Part shown: piece after piece, positions 17,983 to 27,005 of the stretch
Position numbering within the stretch: the first letter of the stretch is position 1
How the letters are laid out: each line of letters begins with the position of its first letter
DNA from: Corallibacter vietnamensis
GTDB taxonomy: Bacteria > Bacteroidota > Bacteroidia > Flavobacteriales > Flavobacteriaceae
Assembly (NCBI RefSeq): GCF_039537875.1
Contig: NZ_BAABBI010000001.1
Coordinates: 186,001-250,000, forward strand
Length of the DNA stretch: 64,000 nucleotides
Reading direction: 5' to 3'
Made by a program: the position numbers and the translations under genes
The notes under the pieces: model-generated
What the model was told of the DNA's origin: nothing
Database searches by the model: none
What the model saw: only the letters and a program-made list of their open reading frames with translations

Positions 17983-20235
17983 TTATCCTTTTATTTCTGA
18001 TTTCACAGATTCTTTCGTTTTAGGTTTTTCTATTTTATCCCCTAAAGTTTTATCTATAAAATTTGACATTTTTTTATACAAATGCAATCTTGTGTTTCCT
18101 CCGTAAATACCGTGATTTTTATCAGGGTAAATCATCCATTCGAATTGCTTATCTGCTTGAATTAAAGCCTCAACCATTCGCATAGTGTTTTGTACGTGCA
18201 CATTATCATCGCCTGTACCATGAATTAACAGAAAATCACCTTTCAACTTATCGACATGATTAATTGGTGAATTTTCATCATAACCACTCGGATTTTCTTG
18301 AGGTGTTGTCATGTATCGTTCTGTGTAAATAGAGTCATAAAATCTCCAGCTTGTTACTGGCGCTACAGCGATAGCCATTTTAAAAACATCATTACCTTTA
18401 AACAAAGCATTGCTACTCATAAAGCCACCGTAACTCCAACCCCAAATTCCAATTCTAGAAGCATCAATGTAAGGAAGCTCTCCTAATTTTTTTGCGGCTT
18501 GTATTTGGTCTTCTACTTCGTATTTTCCTAATTCTTTTTGTGTTACTTTTTTAAAGTCTGCCCCTTTAAATCCTGTTCCGCGACCATCTACACAGACTAC
18601 AACATAGCCTTTTTGTGCTAAATATTGATACCAATAATCGTTTGCACTATTCCAACTATTTGCAACACTTTGAGAGCCTGGTCCAGAATATTGATACATA
18701 AACAATGGGTACTGCTTTGATTCGTCAAAATCAGCTGGTTTAATCATCCACATATTTAAATCGTTTCCGTTTACATGAATGGTACTAAACTCTTTTTTTG
18801 ATGTTTTATAGTCTAATAATTTCTCTGACAGCTTATCGTTGTCTTTTATACTCTTTATTAAGCTTCCTGATTTAGCACTGTTTAAAGTATATTCTGGTGG
18901 TGTTGAAGCACTTGAAAATGTGTTTATAAAATAAGAGAAATCAGCACTAAAAGATGCTCTATTGGTTCCCTCACTTTTTGTTAAACGCTTTTTGTCACGT
19001 CCGTTTAATTTTATAGAATAAACATCTCTATTAATAGAACCATTTTCTGTAGATTGATAAAAGATTCTGTGTGATTTATCATCATAACCATAGTAGCTAG
19101 TTACTTCCCAATTACCCTTGGTAACCTGATTAATTAACGCGCCATCTTTATCATAATGATATATGTGATTGTAACCATCTTTTTCGCTTGTCCAAATAAA
19201 GCTATTATCCTTTAAGAAAGTTAAATTATCAGTAACATCAATATAGGCTTTATCGGTTTCGGCTAAAGCTAATTTTGCTGTATTGGTATTAGCATTTATC
19301 ATCCATAAATCTAATGCATTTTGATGACGATTCATGTAATGAGCACTTAACACATCTGCATCATTTGTCCATTTTATTCTAGGAATGTAAAAATCACTAT
19401 AAGCTTTATCTACTTTTACTTCGGCAGATTTATCAGATTTCACATTGTATATATGTAACGAAACAACCGCATTAGCTTCTCCGGCCTTTGGGTATTTAAA
19501 AACATGTTGCGTCTGGTATAAAGCCTGACCATAAACATCCATAGAAAACTCTGGTACATTTGTTTCATCAAAGCGTATAAAGGCTATTTTATTGCTTGCT
19601 GCATTCCATTCAAAAGCACGAACAAAACCAAATTCTTCTTCGTAAACCCAGTCTGTAATACCATTGATTATTTTATTCTTCTCTCCATCTGATGTAATTT
19701 GCGTAGTCTTTCCTGACTCTAAATCTTTTACAAACAAATTATTATCATAACCGTAAGCTACTTTTGTGCCATCAGGAGAAAAGGTTGGTTCTTGAATTTT
19801 CTCTTCTGCAACCAGTATAACTTGATTGTTTTTTGTGTTATAAATGTAGTATTTACCTAGTGTTGAGCGTCTAAAAATAGACTCAACATCTGTAGCTAGT
19901 AATATTTGAGTTTCATCATCACTAAATGTATAGTTCGTGAAATATTTTATAGCTTCAATATCTTTTGAACTAACTAATGTTTTTACTTTTTTCAAAGTTT
20001 TGTAATCATATACGTCAACTGTTGTTGAGCCTGAAGCTCGGTCAAAGTTTAAAACAGAATATTGCTGGCCATTTTTCATAGAATGCAGCGCATCCATACG
20101 TTCCATTCTAAAGGCTCCTTGCCATATCTCTTCTAATGTAATTTCTTTATTTTGAGCTGATGTTAAAGTAGTTGCTAAAAAGCAAAAGATGAAGATGTGT
20201 TTGATTATTTTCATTAAATAATATCTTTTATACAA
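17983..20235 (-). CDS. Dipeptidyl peptidase IV-like S9 serine peptidase
   Basis: Secreted prolyl-type dipeptidyl aminopeptidase, 750 residues. A signal peptide (IIKHIFIFCFLATTLTSAQ) is followed by an eight-bladed propeller (DPPIV_N, about 100-460) with the substrate-binding EE motif in DWVYEEEFGFV, and a C-terminal hydrolase domain. The triad is visible: Ser601 (GWSYGGF), Asp676 (GTGDDNVH) and His708 (KNHGIYGG). The initiating Met may be a downstream one (MKIIKHIF) rather than 20235. With the POT transporters downstream, its dipeptide products could be imported. Confidence 0.95.
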   Translation of the reverse strand: MYKRYYLMKIIKHIFIFCFLATTLTSAQNKEITLEEIWQGAFRMERMDALHSMKNGQQYSVLNFDRASGSTTVDVYDYKTLKKVKTLVSSKDIEAIKYFTNYTFSDDETQILLATDVESIFRRSTLGKYYIYNTKNNQVILVAEEKIQEPTFSPDGTKVAYGYDNNLFVKDLESGKTTQITSDGEKNKIINGITDWVYEEEFGFVRAFEWNAASNKIAFIRFDETNVPEFSMDVYGQALYQTQHVFKYPKAGEANAVVSLHIYNVKSDKSAEVKVDKAYSDFYIPRIKWTNDADVLSAHYMNRHQNALDLWMINANTNTAKLALAETDKAYIDVTDNLTFLKDNSFIWTSEKDGYNHIYHYDKDGALINQVTKGNWEVTSYYGYDDKSHRIFYQSTENGSINRDVYSIKLNGRDKKRLTKSEGTNRASFSADFSYFINTFSSASTPPEYTLNSAKSGSLIKSIKDNDKLSEKLLDYKTSKKEFSTIHVNGNDLNMWMIKPADFDESKQYPLFMYQYSGPGSQSVANSWNSANDYWYQYLAQKGYVVVCVDGRGTGFKGADFKKVTQKELGKYEVEDQIQAAKKLGELPYIDASRIGIWGWSYGGFMSSNALFKGNDVFKMAIAVAPVTSWRFYDSIYTERYMTTPQENPSGYDENSPINHVDKLKGDFLLIHGTGDDNVHVQNTMRMVEALIQADKQFEWMIYPDKNHGIYGGNTRLHLYKKMSNFIDKTLGDKIEKPKTKESVKSEIKG

Positions 20236-20298
20236 AATGATGTCAAGTTTACTAAAAATTATGCAAAAAACCGTATTTATTAACAGTTAAATAAGCAT

Positions 20299-20332
20299 TT
20301 GTAGGACATTGCAATCAAGAATAGTATCTTTG
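20299..20332 (+). promoter_or_regulatory. Predicted promoter of the mevalonate gene pair
   Basis: TTG (20299-20301), 23-bp spacer, then TATCTTTG (20325-20332), matching the Bacteroidota TTG / TAnnTTTG promoter; the -7 box is 19 bp before the HMG-CoA reductase ATG. A second TTG at 20309 is too close to the -7 box. Confidence 0.5.
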
Positions 20333-20351
20333 CTTTTTAAAATTATATTGT

Positions 20352-21668
20352 ATGAGTAAATCTATTTCTGGTTTTTCAAAACTGTCTAAATCCAAAAAAA
20401 TTGATTGGATTGTAGATACCTATTTTTCTAATAATAAAAACGCGAAACATATACTTAAACAATATTGGAATTCTGACGATAAACTTCAACAGCTTCATGA
20501 CGAGTTTATAGAGAACACCATTACCAATTATTATTTACCACTAGGTGTTGCTCCTAATTTTTTAATCAATAACAAACTATACACAATACCAATGGCTATT
20601 GAGGAAAGCTCTGTTGTTGCTGCAGCTAGCAAGGCTGCAAAATTCTGGATGGATCGCGGTGGTTTTAAGGCTGAAGTTTTATCAACTACCAAAATAGGAC
20701 AAGTACATTTTATGTTTCAAGGTAGTTTTGAGTCACTTAAAAACTTCTTTTCTACAATAAAACCTAAACTTATTGAAGACGCGAAGCCTATCACTAAAAA
20801 CATGGAAAAACGTGGTGGCGGCATTATAGATATTGAGCTACGTGACAAATCTCACAATATTGAAGGATATTATCAGCTTCATGCCACTTTTGAAACCCTT
20901 GACGCTATGGGTGCCAATTTTATAAATTCATGTTTAGAGCAGTTTGCTAAAACATTTAAAGAAGAAGCCCTTGTGTTTAAAGATTTTTCTGAATCTGAAA
21001 AACAAATAGACGTTGTTATGAGCATACTCTCTAACTATGTTCCTGAATGTCTCGTTCGTGCTGAAGTAAGTTGCCCTGTTACTGATTTGACAGAAAATGA
21101 TAATATGGACGCCGATGAATTTGCTAGAAAATTTGTTCAGGCTGTTAATATTGCCGAAGCAGAACCTTATAGAGCTGTAACGCATAATAAAGGAATTATG
21201 AATGGTATTGATGCTGTTGTTTTGGCTACAGGAAATGATTTTAGGGCTGTTGAAGCTGGTGTTCATGCATACGCCTCAAAAAAAGGTAAATACTCTAGCT
21301 TAACGCATGCTTCTATAAATGATGGTGTTTTTAAATTTTGGATTGAAATTCCTCTAGCACTAGGAACCGTTGGTGGTTTAACCAGTTTACACCCTTTAGT
21401 AAAATTAGCATTAGAATTATTACATAAACCTACAGCTAAAGAACTTATGCAAATAGTTGCCGTTGCTGGTTTAGCTCAAAATTTTGCTGCTTTACGTTCG
21501 TTAACAACCACTGGCATTCAAGAAGGTCACATGAAAATGCATTTAATGAATATTCTAAATCAATTTGAAGCCACTAATAAAGAGAAAGAACTTCTGGTTA
21601 ATCATTTTAAAACTCACACCGTAACACATAGCGCTGTGGTTGAAGCCATAGAAAAAATAAGAGCTTAA
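20352..21668 (+). CDS. Hydroxymethylglutaryl-CoA reductase, class II
   Basis: Interconverts HMG-CoA and mevalonate. The 438-residue length and motifs fit the class II (bacterial) form: ENTITNYYLPLGVAPNFLI near the N-terminus, TVTHNKGIMNG-type segment with AVVLATGNDFRAVEAGVHAYA, and GTVGGLTSLHPLV. Class II enzymes are often called degradative, but in Flavobacteriia the mevalonate route is the usual isoprenoid pathway, so a biosynthetic role is likely. The stop overlaps the next start (TAATG), and the partner is a GHMP kinase. Confidence 0.95.
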   Translation: MSKSISGFSKLSKSKKIDWIVDTYFSNNKNAKHILKQYWNSDDKLQQLHDEFIENTITNYYLPLGVAPNFLINNKLYTIPMAIEESSVVAAASKAAKFWMDRGGFKAEVLSTTKIGQVHFMFQGSFESLKNFFSTIKPKLIEDAKPITKNMEKRGGGIIDIELRDKSHNIEGYYQLHATFETLDAMGANFINSCLEQFAKTFKEEALVFKDFSESEKQIDVVMSILSNYVPECLVRAEVSCPVTDLTENDNMDADEFARKFVQAVNIAEAEPYRAVTHNKGIMNGIDAVVLATGNDFRAVEAGVHAYASKKGKYSSLTHASINDGVFKFWIEIPLALGTVGGLTSLHPLVKLALELLHKPTAKELMQIVAVAGLAQNFAALRSLTTTGIQEGHMKMHLMNILNQFEATNKEKELLVNHFKTHTVTHSAVVEAIEKIRA

Positions 21669-22579
21669 TGAATACTTTTAGTCACGGTAAATTATTGATT
21701 ACAGGAGAATATGTTGTTCTTGATGGTGCTTTAGCATTATCAATACCTACCAAGTTTGGACAATCACTTTCTGCAAAGAGCAATAACGAATCTAGACTAA
21801 ACTGGGAAAATTTTGATGAAAATAGCAATATCTGGTATGACACAAGTATTGATATAAACACCCTAAAAACTATTAATAAAGGTGACCTTGACAACCCTAT
21901 AACTCAAAAATTAATACAAATACTAAAAGCTACAAAAAACCTTAATCCTGATTTTTTAACTACCGGATTTGATGTAAAAAACAAATTAACATTCCCAAGA
22001 AACTGGGGATTAGGAACATCATCTACATTAATAAACAATATTGCCAATTGGGCTAAAGTTGATGCTTATGAGCTTTTAGAACTAACTTTTGGAGGAAGCG
22101 GCTATGATATTGCCTGTGCTCAAAACAGCACTGCAATAACCTATAAATTATTAAAGAACCAAGACACAAAAAGACACGTTAAACAAATCAATTTTAACCC
22201 TGCATATAAAGACTGTTTGTATTTTGTTTACCTCAACAAAAAACAAAATAGCCGTGAAGGTATTGCTCATTACAAAGCTAACGCTGTAAACATTCCAAAC
22301 GCTGTTTTAGCGATTAGCAAACTTACTTCAGAGATTATAAACAGCAACACATTAAGTGATTTTGAATCTCTTATTTCACAACACGAAACTATTATTTCAA
22401 AGGTAACCCAACAAGTTCCTATTAAGGAAAAGTTGTTTTCTGATTTTAACGGACAAATAAAAAGTCTTGGTGCTTGGGGCGGCGATTTTATTTTAGTTAC
22501 TTCAAAAAAGAATCCTGCTTCTTATTTTAGTTCAAAAGGTTTTAATACTATTATTCCGTATCAAGACATGCTAATGTAA
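21668..22579 (+). CDS. GYDIA family GHMP kinase (mevalonate-pathway kinase candidate)
   Basis: 303-residue member of the GHMP kinase superfamily. The N-terminus has GKLLITGEYVVLDGALALSIPT, the ATP-binding motif is PRNWGLGTSSTLINN, and the family-naming GGSGYDIACAQ follows. Its C-terminal GAWGGDFILVT is the third GHMP motif. Its 1-bp overlap with HMG-CoA reductase makes mevalonate or phosphomevalonate kinase activity plausible, though the exact substrate is not established by sequence. Confidence 0.88.
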   Translation: MNTFSHGKLLITGEYVVLDGALALSIPTKFGQSLSAKSNNESRLNWENFDENSNIWYDTSIDINTLKTINKGDLDNPITQKLIQILKATKNLNPDFLTTGFDVKNKLTFPRNWGLGTSSTLINNIANWAKVDAYELLELTFGGSGYDIACAQNSTAITYKLLKNQDTKRHVKQINFNPAYKDCLYFVYLNKKQNSREGIAHYKANAVNIPNAVLAISKLTSEIINSNTLSDFESLISQHETIISKVTQQVPIKEKLFSDFNGQIKSLGAWGGDFILVTSKKNPASYFSSKGFNTIIPYQDMLM

Positions 22580-22590
22580 TTCATAAAAAA

Positions 22591-22611
22591 AGCCTCACAA
22601 AATGCGAGGCT
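22591..22611. terminator. Bidirectional terminator between the GHMP kinase and the foldase gene
   Basis: Stem AGCCTC/GAGGCT with a 9-base loop; the minus strand reads into TTTTTTTATG (strong U-tract), the plus strand into a weaker AATTTCTTT. Confidence 0.75.
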
Positions 22612-22637
22612 AATTTCTTTGGTTAGTTAAGTTAACT

Positions 22638-24758
22638 TTATTGAACTGTAGCAGCTCTATTATCTTCTATTTCTGCAGCATCTTTAAGTGCGTTATATAA
22701 CTTACTATTTACTGTAGCAGCTTTAGTATTTGACACTTGATTTGCAAAACCTTGATAATTATCAAGTGCAGTTGCTGGAGTCTTTTTGGTTACTTGAACC
22801 ATATATACACCTTTTTCTCCTTCAATAAGACCTGAAGTTTCTCCTTCTTCAAGACCAAAAGCAGCACCTACAACAACGCCTTCTTTTCCAGCTCCAGATA
22901 TTGTTGGGTTTTTCATGTTAATTGCTAATGAAGATCTTACTGTTTGTCCTTCAGCTGAAGCCAAAGCATCTAATGTTGTAGCAGTAACTCTATTCTTTAC
23001 TATTTCAGCTTTTTTCTGTTTTCTGATAATTGGTAATGCCGTTACTGAAGCATCTTCAGTATTCATCATACCTGCCACATTTATTTCAGTTAATTGTACA
23101 ATTGCATAACCTGTTGGTGTCGTAAAACGTTTTACATCACCTATATCTGTACCTTCTTCAAAAGCCCAGCGAACAATACTTCTTTGATTTCCTAAACCAG
23201 GTATATTTTCGTCTAATACTTTCATTTTACTAACTGGACGAATTACATATCCTTTTTCTTCAGCTACTGTTGGAAATTCAGATTTTTCAACAGCTATTTC
23301 AAAACTTGATGCGTCTCTAAACACGTTATCTATTGTTGCGTCTGAAGGCTCTATTGTTCTTGCTATAGTAGCTACCTTTACAGCGCGTTGCTTGTTTTTC
23401 TGACCTTCAATTTCTATGATATGAAATCCGTAAGGCGTTTCAACAACACCTAAATCGCCTGTGTTGTTTTCAAACGTGAAGTCTCTAAATGCTGGAACCA
23501 TTCTGTTATATGGAAAATAATCATAACTACCACCATTGTTTACACTTCCTTGGTCTGATGAAAATTCTGTTACAAACTCACCAAATTTTGATGTATCGTT
23601 TTTAAGTATTGCTAATAAGCTATCAGCTGTTTTTTTAGCATCAGTTTTAACTTGTGCATCTTCTGGTGCGCTAGAAGCTCCTACAAAAGGTATTAGAATA
23701 TGTCTAGCTTTAACAGAATCTGGTAACTGTGTCACAGCTACCATTTTTGTTATTTTAAACTGGTTATTGTCTTTATAAGGACCATAAACTTCACCTACAT
23801 TTAAGTTAAAAATGCTATCAGCAGCTACAGATGGTAAGCTTGATTTGAAAACAAAGCGGTCATCAAATTTTTGATCAGAATTAGCATTTACATATTCTTT
23901 GTAGTTTGTTACTTTTTGAAAACCAATGATAGTGTCATTTGTTTTTGCAACCTCATTGTAAACAACACGATCTTTTAACAGCTCTGCTAATTCATTTTTG
24001 ATTGCATTTTCATCTTCAACAGATGCTACTTCTTTAAACTCTACATAACGAATACTTCTTGAAGCTTGAACTTCGTATTGTTTTTTGTGAGCGTTTATGT
24101 AATTGTTTATTTCAGATTTTGATACAGTTACGGTACTATCAGGAATAGATGCGTAAGGTATTTGTACAAACTTTATATCTACTTTGTCTCCTTCTAGTTT
24201 ATGCTCTAATTCTCCTTCTGCCAATGTTCCTGTCATTCCTGACTTTACCATATTAAAATAATCTTGTTGCATCGCGTTTAATGCCAAACTATTTTCATAG
24301 TCTTTCCATTGTTGGTACGCTTGAGCAGAAGTCGCTTTTAAGTTAGCAATGTATTCTGATAATTTTGCTTCATCAAAAATACCATCTTCATTTAAAAAGT
24401 TAGGGTTGTTTGAAAGCGCCCCTTTAAGCAGCTCTTTTACCTGATCTTTCTCAATAGATATTTCAAGATGGTCAAATTGTGTTTGCATTACAGCTTGTCT
24501 AACTTCTTGGTCCCAAACACGATTCATGATTTGGTTGCTAGTTGCTGAAGGTGTTTGTTGTTGAGCAATTTCAACTTTTTGCATAAAGTCTTCTCTGGTA
24601 ATATCTTTACCATTGATTGTTGCTACAATGTTTTGAGATTTTGATGTAAGCGCACTTCCATTTCTAAATAAATCGGCTAATACGAATGAAAATAAAGCTA
24701 ATGCAATGATTAGGATTAAGAAAAGTGAGCGTTGTCTAATTTTATTTAAAACTGCCAT
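22638..24758 (-). CDS. SurA/PpiD-like periplasmic peptidyl-prolyl isomerase and chaperone
   Basis: 706-residue foldase anchored by one N-terminal membrane segment (SLFLILIIALALFSFVLADLF). It has a SurA_N-like helical region (ATINGKDITREDFMQKV, residues about 45-230), a parvulin rotamase domain beginning near KARHILIPFVG (about 350-460) with YGFHIIEIEG, and a C-terminal alpha-helical extension. The layout matches PpiD, which helps newly translocated proteins at the Sec exit. Downstream end of the envelope operon; 99 bp separate it from the CNNM-type gene. Confidence 0.92.
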   Translation of the reverse strand: MAVLNKIRQRSLFLILIIALALFSFVLADLFRNGSALTSKSQNIVATINGKDITREDFMQKVEIAQQQTPSATSNQIMNRVWDQEVRQAVMQTQFDHLEISIEKDQVKELLKGALSNNPNFLNEDGIFDEAKLSEYIANLKATSAQAYQQWKDYENSLALNAMQQDYFNMVKSGMTGTLAEGELEHKLEGDKVDIKFVQIPYASIPDSTVTVSKSEINNYINAHKKQYEVQASRSIRYVEFKEVASVEDENAIKNELAELLKDRVVYNEVAKTNDTIIGFQKVTNYKEYVNANSDQKFDDRFVFKSSLPSVAADSIFNLNVGEVYGPYKDNNQFKITKMVAVTQLPDSVKARHILIPFVGASSAPEDAQVKTDAKKTADSLLAILKNDTSKFGEFVTEFSSDQGSVNNGGSYDYFPYNRMVPAFRDFTFENNTGDLGVVETPYGFHIIEIEGQKNKQRAVKVATIARTIEPSDATIDNVFRDASSFEIAVEKSEFPTVAEEKGYVIRPVSKMKVLDENIPGLGNQRSIVRWAFEEGTDIGDVKRFTTPTGYAIVQLTEINVAGMMNTEDASVTALPIIRKQKKAEIVKNRVTATTLDALASAEGQTVRSSLAINMKNPTISGAGKEGVVVGAAFGLEEGETSGLIEGEKGVYMVQVTKKTPATALDNYQGFANQVSNTKAATVNSKLYNALKDAAEIEDNRAATVQ

Positions 24759-24857
24759 CTGTCATTTAAATTTTTTACAATATAGTGCGCGAAAATACCA
24801 TTTTCTATTTAATAATAAAAGTAGATAGTCGCATTAATTAGTTTAATTATTAGGAAA

Positions 24858-26147
24858 TTAATCTTCTTGTAGGATTTTTAGTTTTACTAAGTCTATTTTT
24901 GTGTTAGACACTTCAATAATAGTGTATTGATATCCGTCAGCTACAATAACTTCATTTTGTTCAGGAATACCTTCGGTTTGATCGACTATTAAGCCTCCTA
25001 AAGTTTCATAATTTTCATTTTCAGGTAGGTTTAATTTATAGGTTTCATTTAGGTAGTCTACTTCTAGTCTTGCTGACAGCAAATAGGTTTCATCATCTAT
25101 TTTTTCTTCATGAAGTACTACTGTATCATGCTCATCTTCAATTTCACCAAAGAGTTCCTCCATGATATCTTCAACGGTCATTATTCCTGAAGTACCACCA
25201 TACTCATCAAGAACAACTGCTATACTTTTACGCTTTTTGGTTAAAATATTTAAAACATCTTTTATAAGCATTGTTTCAGGAACAAACTCAACCGGCATGA
25301 CTACAGATTTTATTGTTTTAGGTTTTTTAAACAACTCAAATGAGTGCACATAACCTAAAATATCATCTATATTTTCTTTATAAACCAATATTTTTGAACA
25401 ACCTGTTTCTGTAAACAAAGCATTAAGTGCTTTTGTAGTTTCTTTAATCTCAACAGCTATAATTTCTGTTCTTGGCACCATTACTTCACGTGCTTTTACT
25501 TCAGAAAACTCTAGCGCATTTTGAAATATTTGTATTTCACTATCAATATCATCATGCTCTTCAACAGACTCCATTTGCTCACTTATGTAGTTACCTAATT
25601 CTACTTTGGTAAATGCTAATTGAATTTGATCTCCTTCGGTTTTAAAAAACTTTTTTAATACAAAGTCTGAAATCCAGATTACAAAATCTGAAATAAAGGT
25701 AAACAGCATATAAAACATATATGCTGGAATAGCTAAAAGCTTAAGCAAAGTGTTTGCATAAATTTGAAAAAACACTTTAGGTAAAAACTCGGCTGTAATA
25801 AGTATTACTAATGTTGATATAATAGTTTGAGAAAGCAGGCTTAAGTCTACCAAAAGGTAATTTACCATGTCATAATCTGAAGGCAACATTGATAAAAACC
25901 AAGCTACCAAAAGTTCACCCATAAACAAGCCATAAATTACTAATGCTATGTTGTTACCAATAAGCATGGTTGCAATAAATTTTGATGGTCTTGCCGTTAG
26001 TTTTGATAAAACTTTTGCTAAAATACCGCTCTGTTTTTTCTCTATCTCAATGTGTATTTTGTTTGATGAGACATAGGCAATTTCCATACCCGAGAAAAAG
26101 GCTGATAGCAATAAGGATAAAATTATGATAAGCAGCTCTAAACTCAT
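24858..26147 (-). CDS. CNNM/CBS-domain membrane protein (hemolysin C / CorC family)
   Basis: 429 residues: N-terminal DUF21 transmembrane domain (about 1-190, with FFSGMEIAYVSSNK), a tandem CBS pair (about 210-340, VMVPRTEIIAVE and VVLDEYGGTSGIMTVEDIMEELFGEIEDEHD), and a C-terminal CorC_HlyC domain. Family members act in Mg2+/Co2+ transport or membrane integrity; the hemolysin label is historical. In Flavobacteriia a relative is the gliding protein GldE, but GldE is not distinguishable here. Follows a 61-residue membrane gene by 9 bp. Confidence 0.92.
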   Translation of the reverse strand: MSLELLIIILSLLLSAFFSGMEIAYVSSNKIHIEIEKKQSGILAKVLSKLTARPSKFIATMLIGNNIALVIYGLFMGELLVAWFLSMLPSDYDMVNYLLVDLSLLSQTIISTLVILITAEFLPKVFFQIYANTLLKLLAIPAYMFYMLFTFISDFVIWISDFVLKKFFKTEGDQIQLAFTKVELGNYISEQMESVEEHDDIDSEIQIFQNALEFSEVKAREVMVPRTEIIAVEIKETTKALNALFTETGCSKILVYKENIDDILGYVHSFELFKKPKTIKSVVMPVEFVPETMLIKDVLNILTKKRKSIAVVLDEYGGTSGIMTVEDIMEELFGEIEDEHDTVVLHEEKIDDETYLLSARLEVDYLNETYKLNLPENENYETLGGLIVDQTEGIPEQNEVIVADGYQYTIIEVSNTKIDLVKLKILQED

Positions 26148-26156
26148 TTATCTTTG

Positions 26157-26342
26157 CTAATCTTTATTATCAAATCTTTTATTGAATTTTCTTCTGAAGA
26201 AAAACATAAATATAGCTGTAGCTGCAAGAAGAATAGATGTGTAAGCAATTGTTTCGGTTTGCATATACTTGCTTACTGCATCATAAATAAATACAACACC
26301 AAAAATTAAATAGGCGTATTGGAAAAACTTAAATAGTTTCAT
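26157..26342 (-). CDS. Small membrane protein, unknown function
   Basis: 61 residues with two predicted membrane segments (YAYLIFGVVFIYDAVSKY and AYTSILLAATAIFMFFF), ending in a basic tail (RRKFNKRFDNKD). No family recognised. It lies between lptC and the CNNM-like gene in the same direction, and its compact codon-like composition and tight spacing (9 bp to the next gene) support it being real. Confidence 0.72.
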   Translation of the reverse strand: MKLFKFFQYAYLIFGVVFIYDAVSKYMQTETIAYTSILLAATAIFMFFFRRKFNKRFDNKD

Positions 26343-26447
26343 TAAAAAAATCTAAAAAATTAATTAGGTAAAGATAAATAAAAAAAAGAGGAGATTCTTT
26401 TTTATTTTATTTTGAAAGAATTTAGCAAGAATAAAAATCTAGATTTA

Positions 26448-27005
26448 TTATTCTTTTACTGTCATTACAGAGTTATTCATCTCAATAAGGCTTACTTGAG
26501 AAAAATCTTTATCGGTATCAAAAACGTTTCCTTTAGCTAAATCGCCTTTAGATTTGAAAGTAACTGGTTTGTTAGTAAAAAGCCACTCGTTTGCTTCATC
26601 AAAATATAGTTGCTCTGCAAAAAGCGTATCTTTTTCATGAGAAGCAAGCACTACGTTTCCTTGTAAATCTATGAGACCTGTTTTCTCATATACTATAGCA
26701 TAATCGGCTATGATTGTACTTTTTTTGTTTTGCTTATCAAATAGGTTTAAGTGCACACCATTAGGAAACTCTCTAAATGCGAAAGACCTATTTGTGAAAT
26801 CTATCATTTTAGGACTAATAAGATTGGCTGTTACACGTCCTGAATCGGTATATTTTAAATCTATTTGTTCAGCTTCTCCAATAGGCTCATTTTCAGAAAT
26901 GCCTATTTTTTTTACTTCATTGTAATTGTTGTTACATGAAAAAAACATAGCCACAGTAATAACTGTGACTATGTTTGATATATTATGTAAAAACGTTTTT
27001 CTCAT
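26448..27005 (-). CDS. lptC: LPS export protein LptC-like lipoprotein
   Basis: Component of the Lpt bridge carrying LPS from the inner membrane to the periplasmic LptA. About 185 residues: N-terminal hydrophobic segment ending in FFSC (possible lipobox; E. coli LptC is membrane-anchored instead), then beta-rich repeats (LKYTDSGRVTANLISPKMID, ADYAIVYEKTGLIDLQGNVVL) of the LptC/OstA type. I start at 27005 (MRKTFLHNISN), which gives a 1-bp overlap with the TPR gene stop; an upstream in-frame ATG would lie inside that gene. Confidence 0.86.
   Translation of the reverse strand: MRKTFLHNISNIVTVITVAMFFSCNNNYNEVKKIGISENEPIGEAEQIDLKYTDSGRVTANLISPKMIDFTNRSFAFREFPNGVHLNLFDKQNKKSTIIADYAIVYEKTGLIDLQGNVVLASHEKDTLFAEQLYFDEANEWLFTNKPVTFKSKGDLAKGNVFDTDKDFSQVSLIEMNNSVMTVKE

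Noticed and set aside
17955..17985. ATTAGTTAGTA tandem-like repeat between POT and peptidase genes
   Set aside because: Short and AT-rich, no symmetry, and likely chance in this composition.
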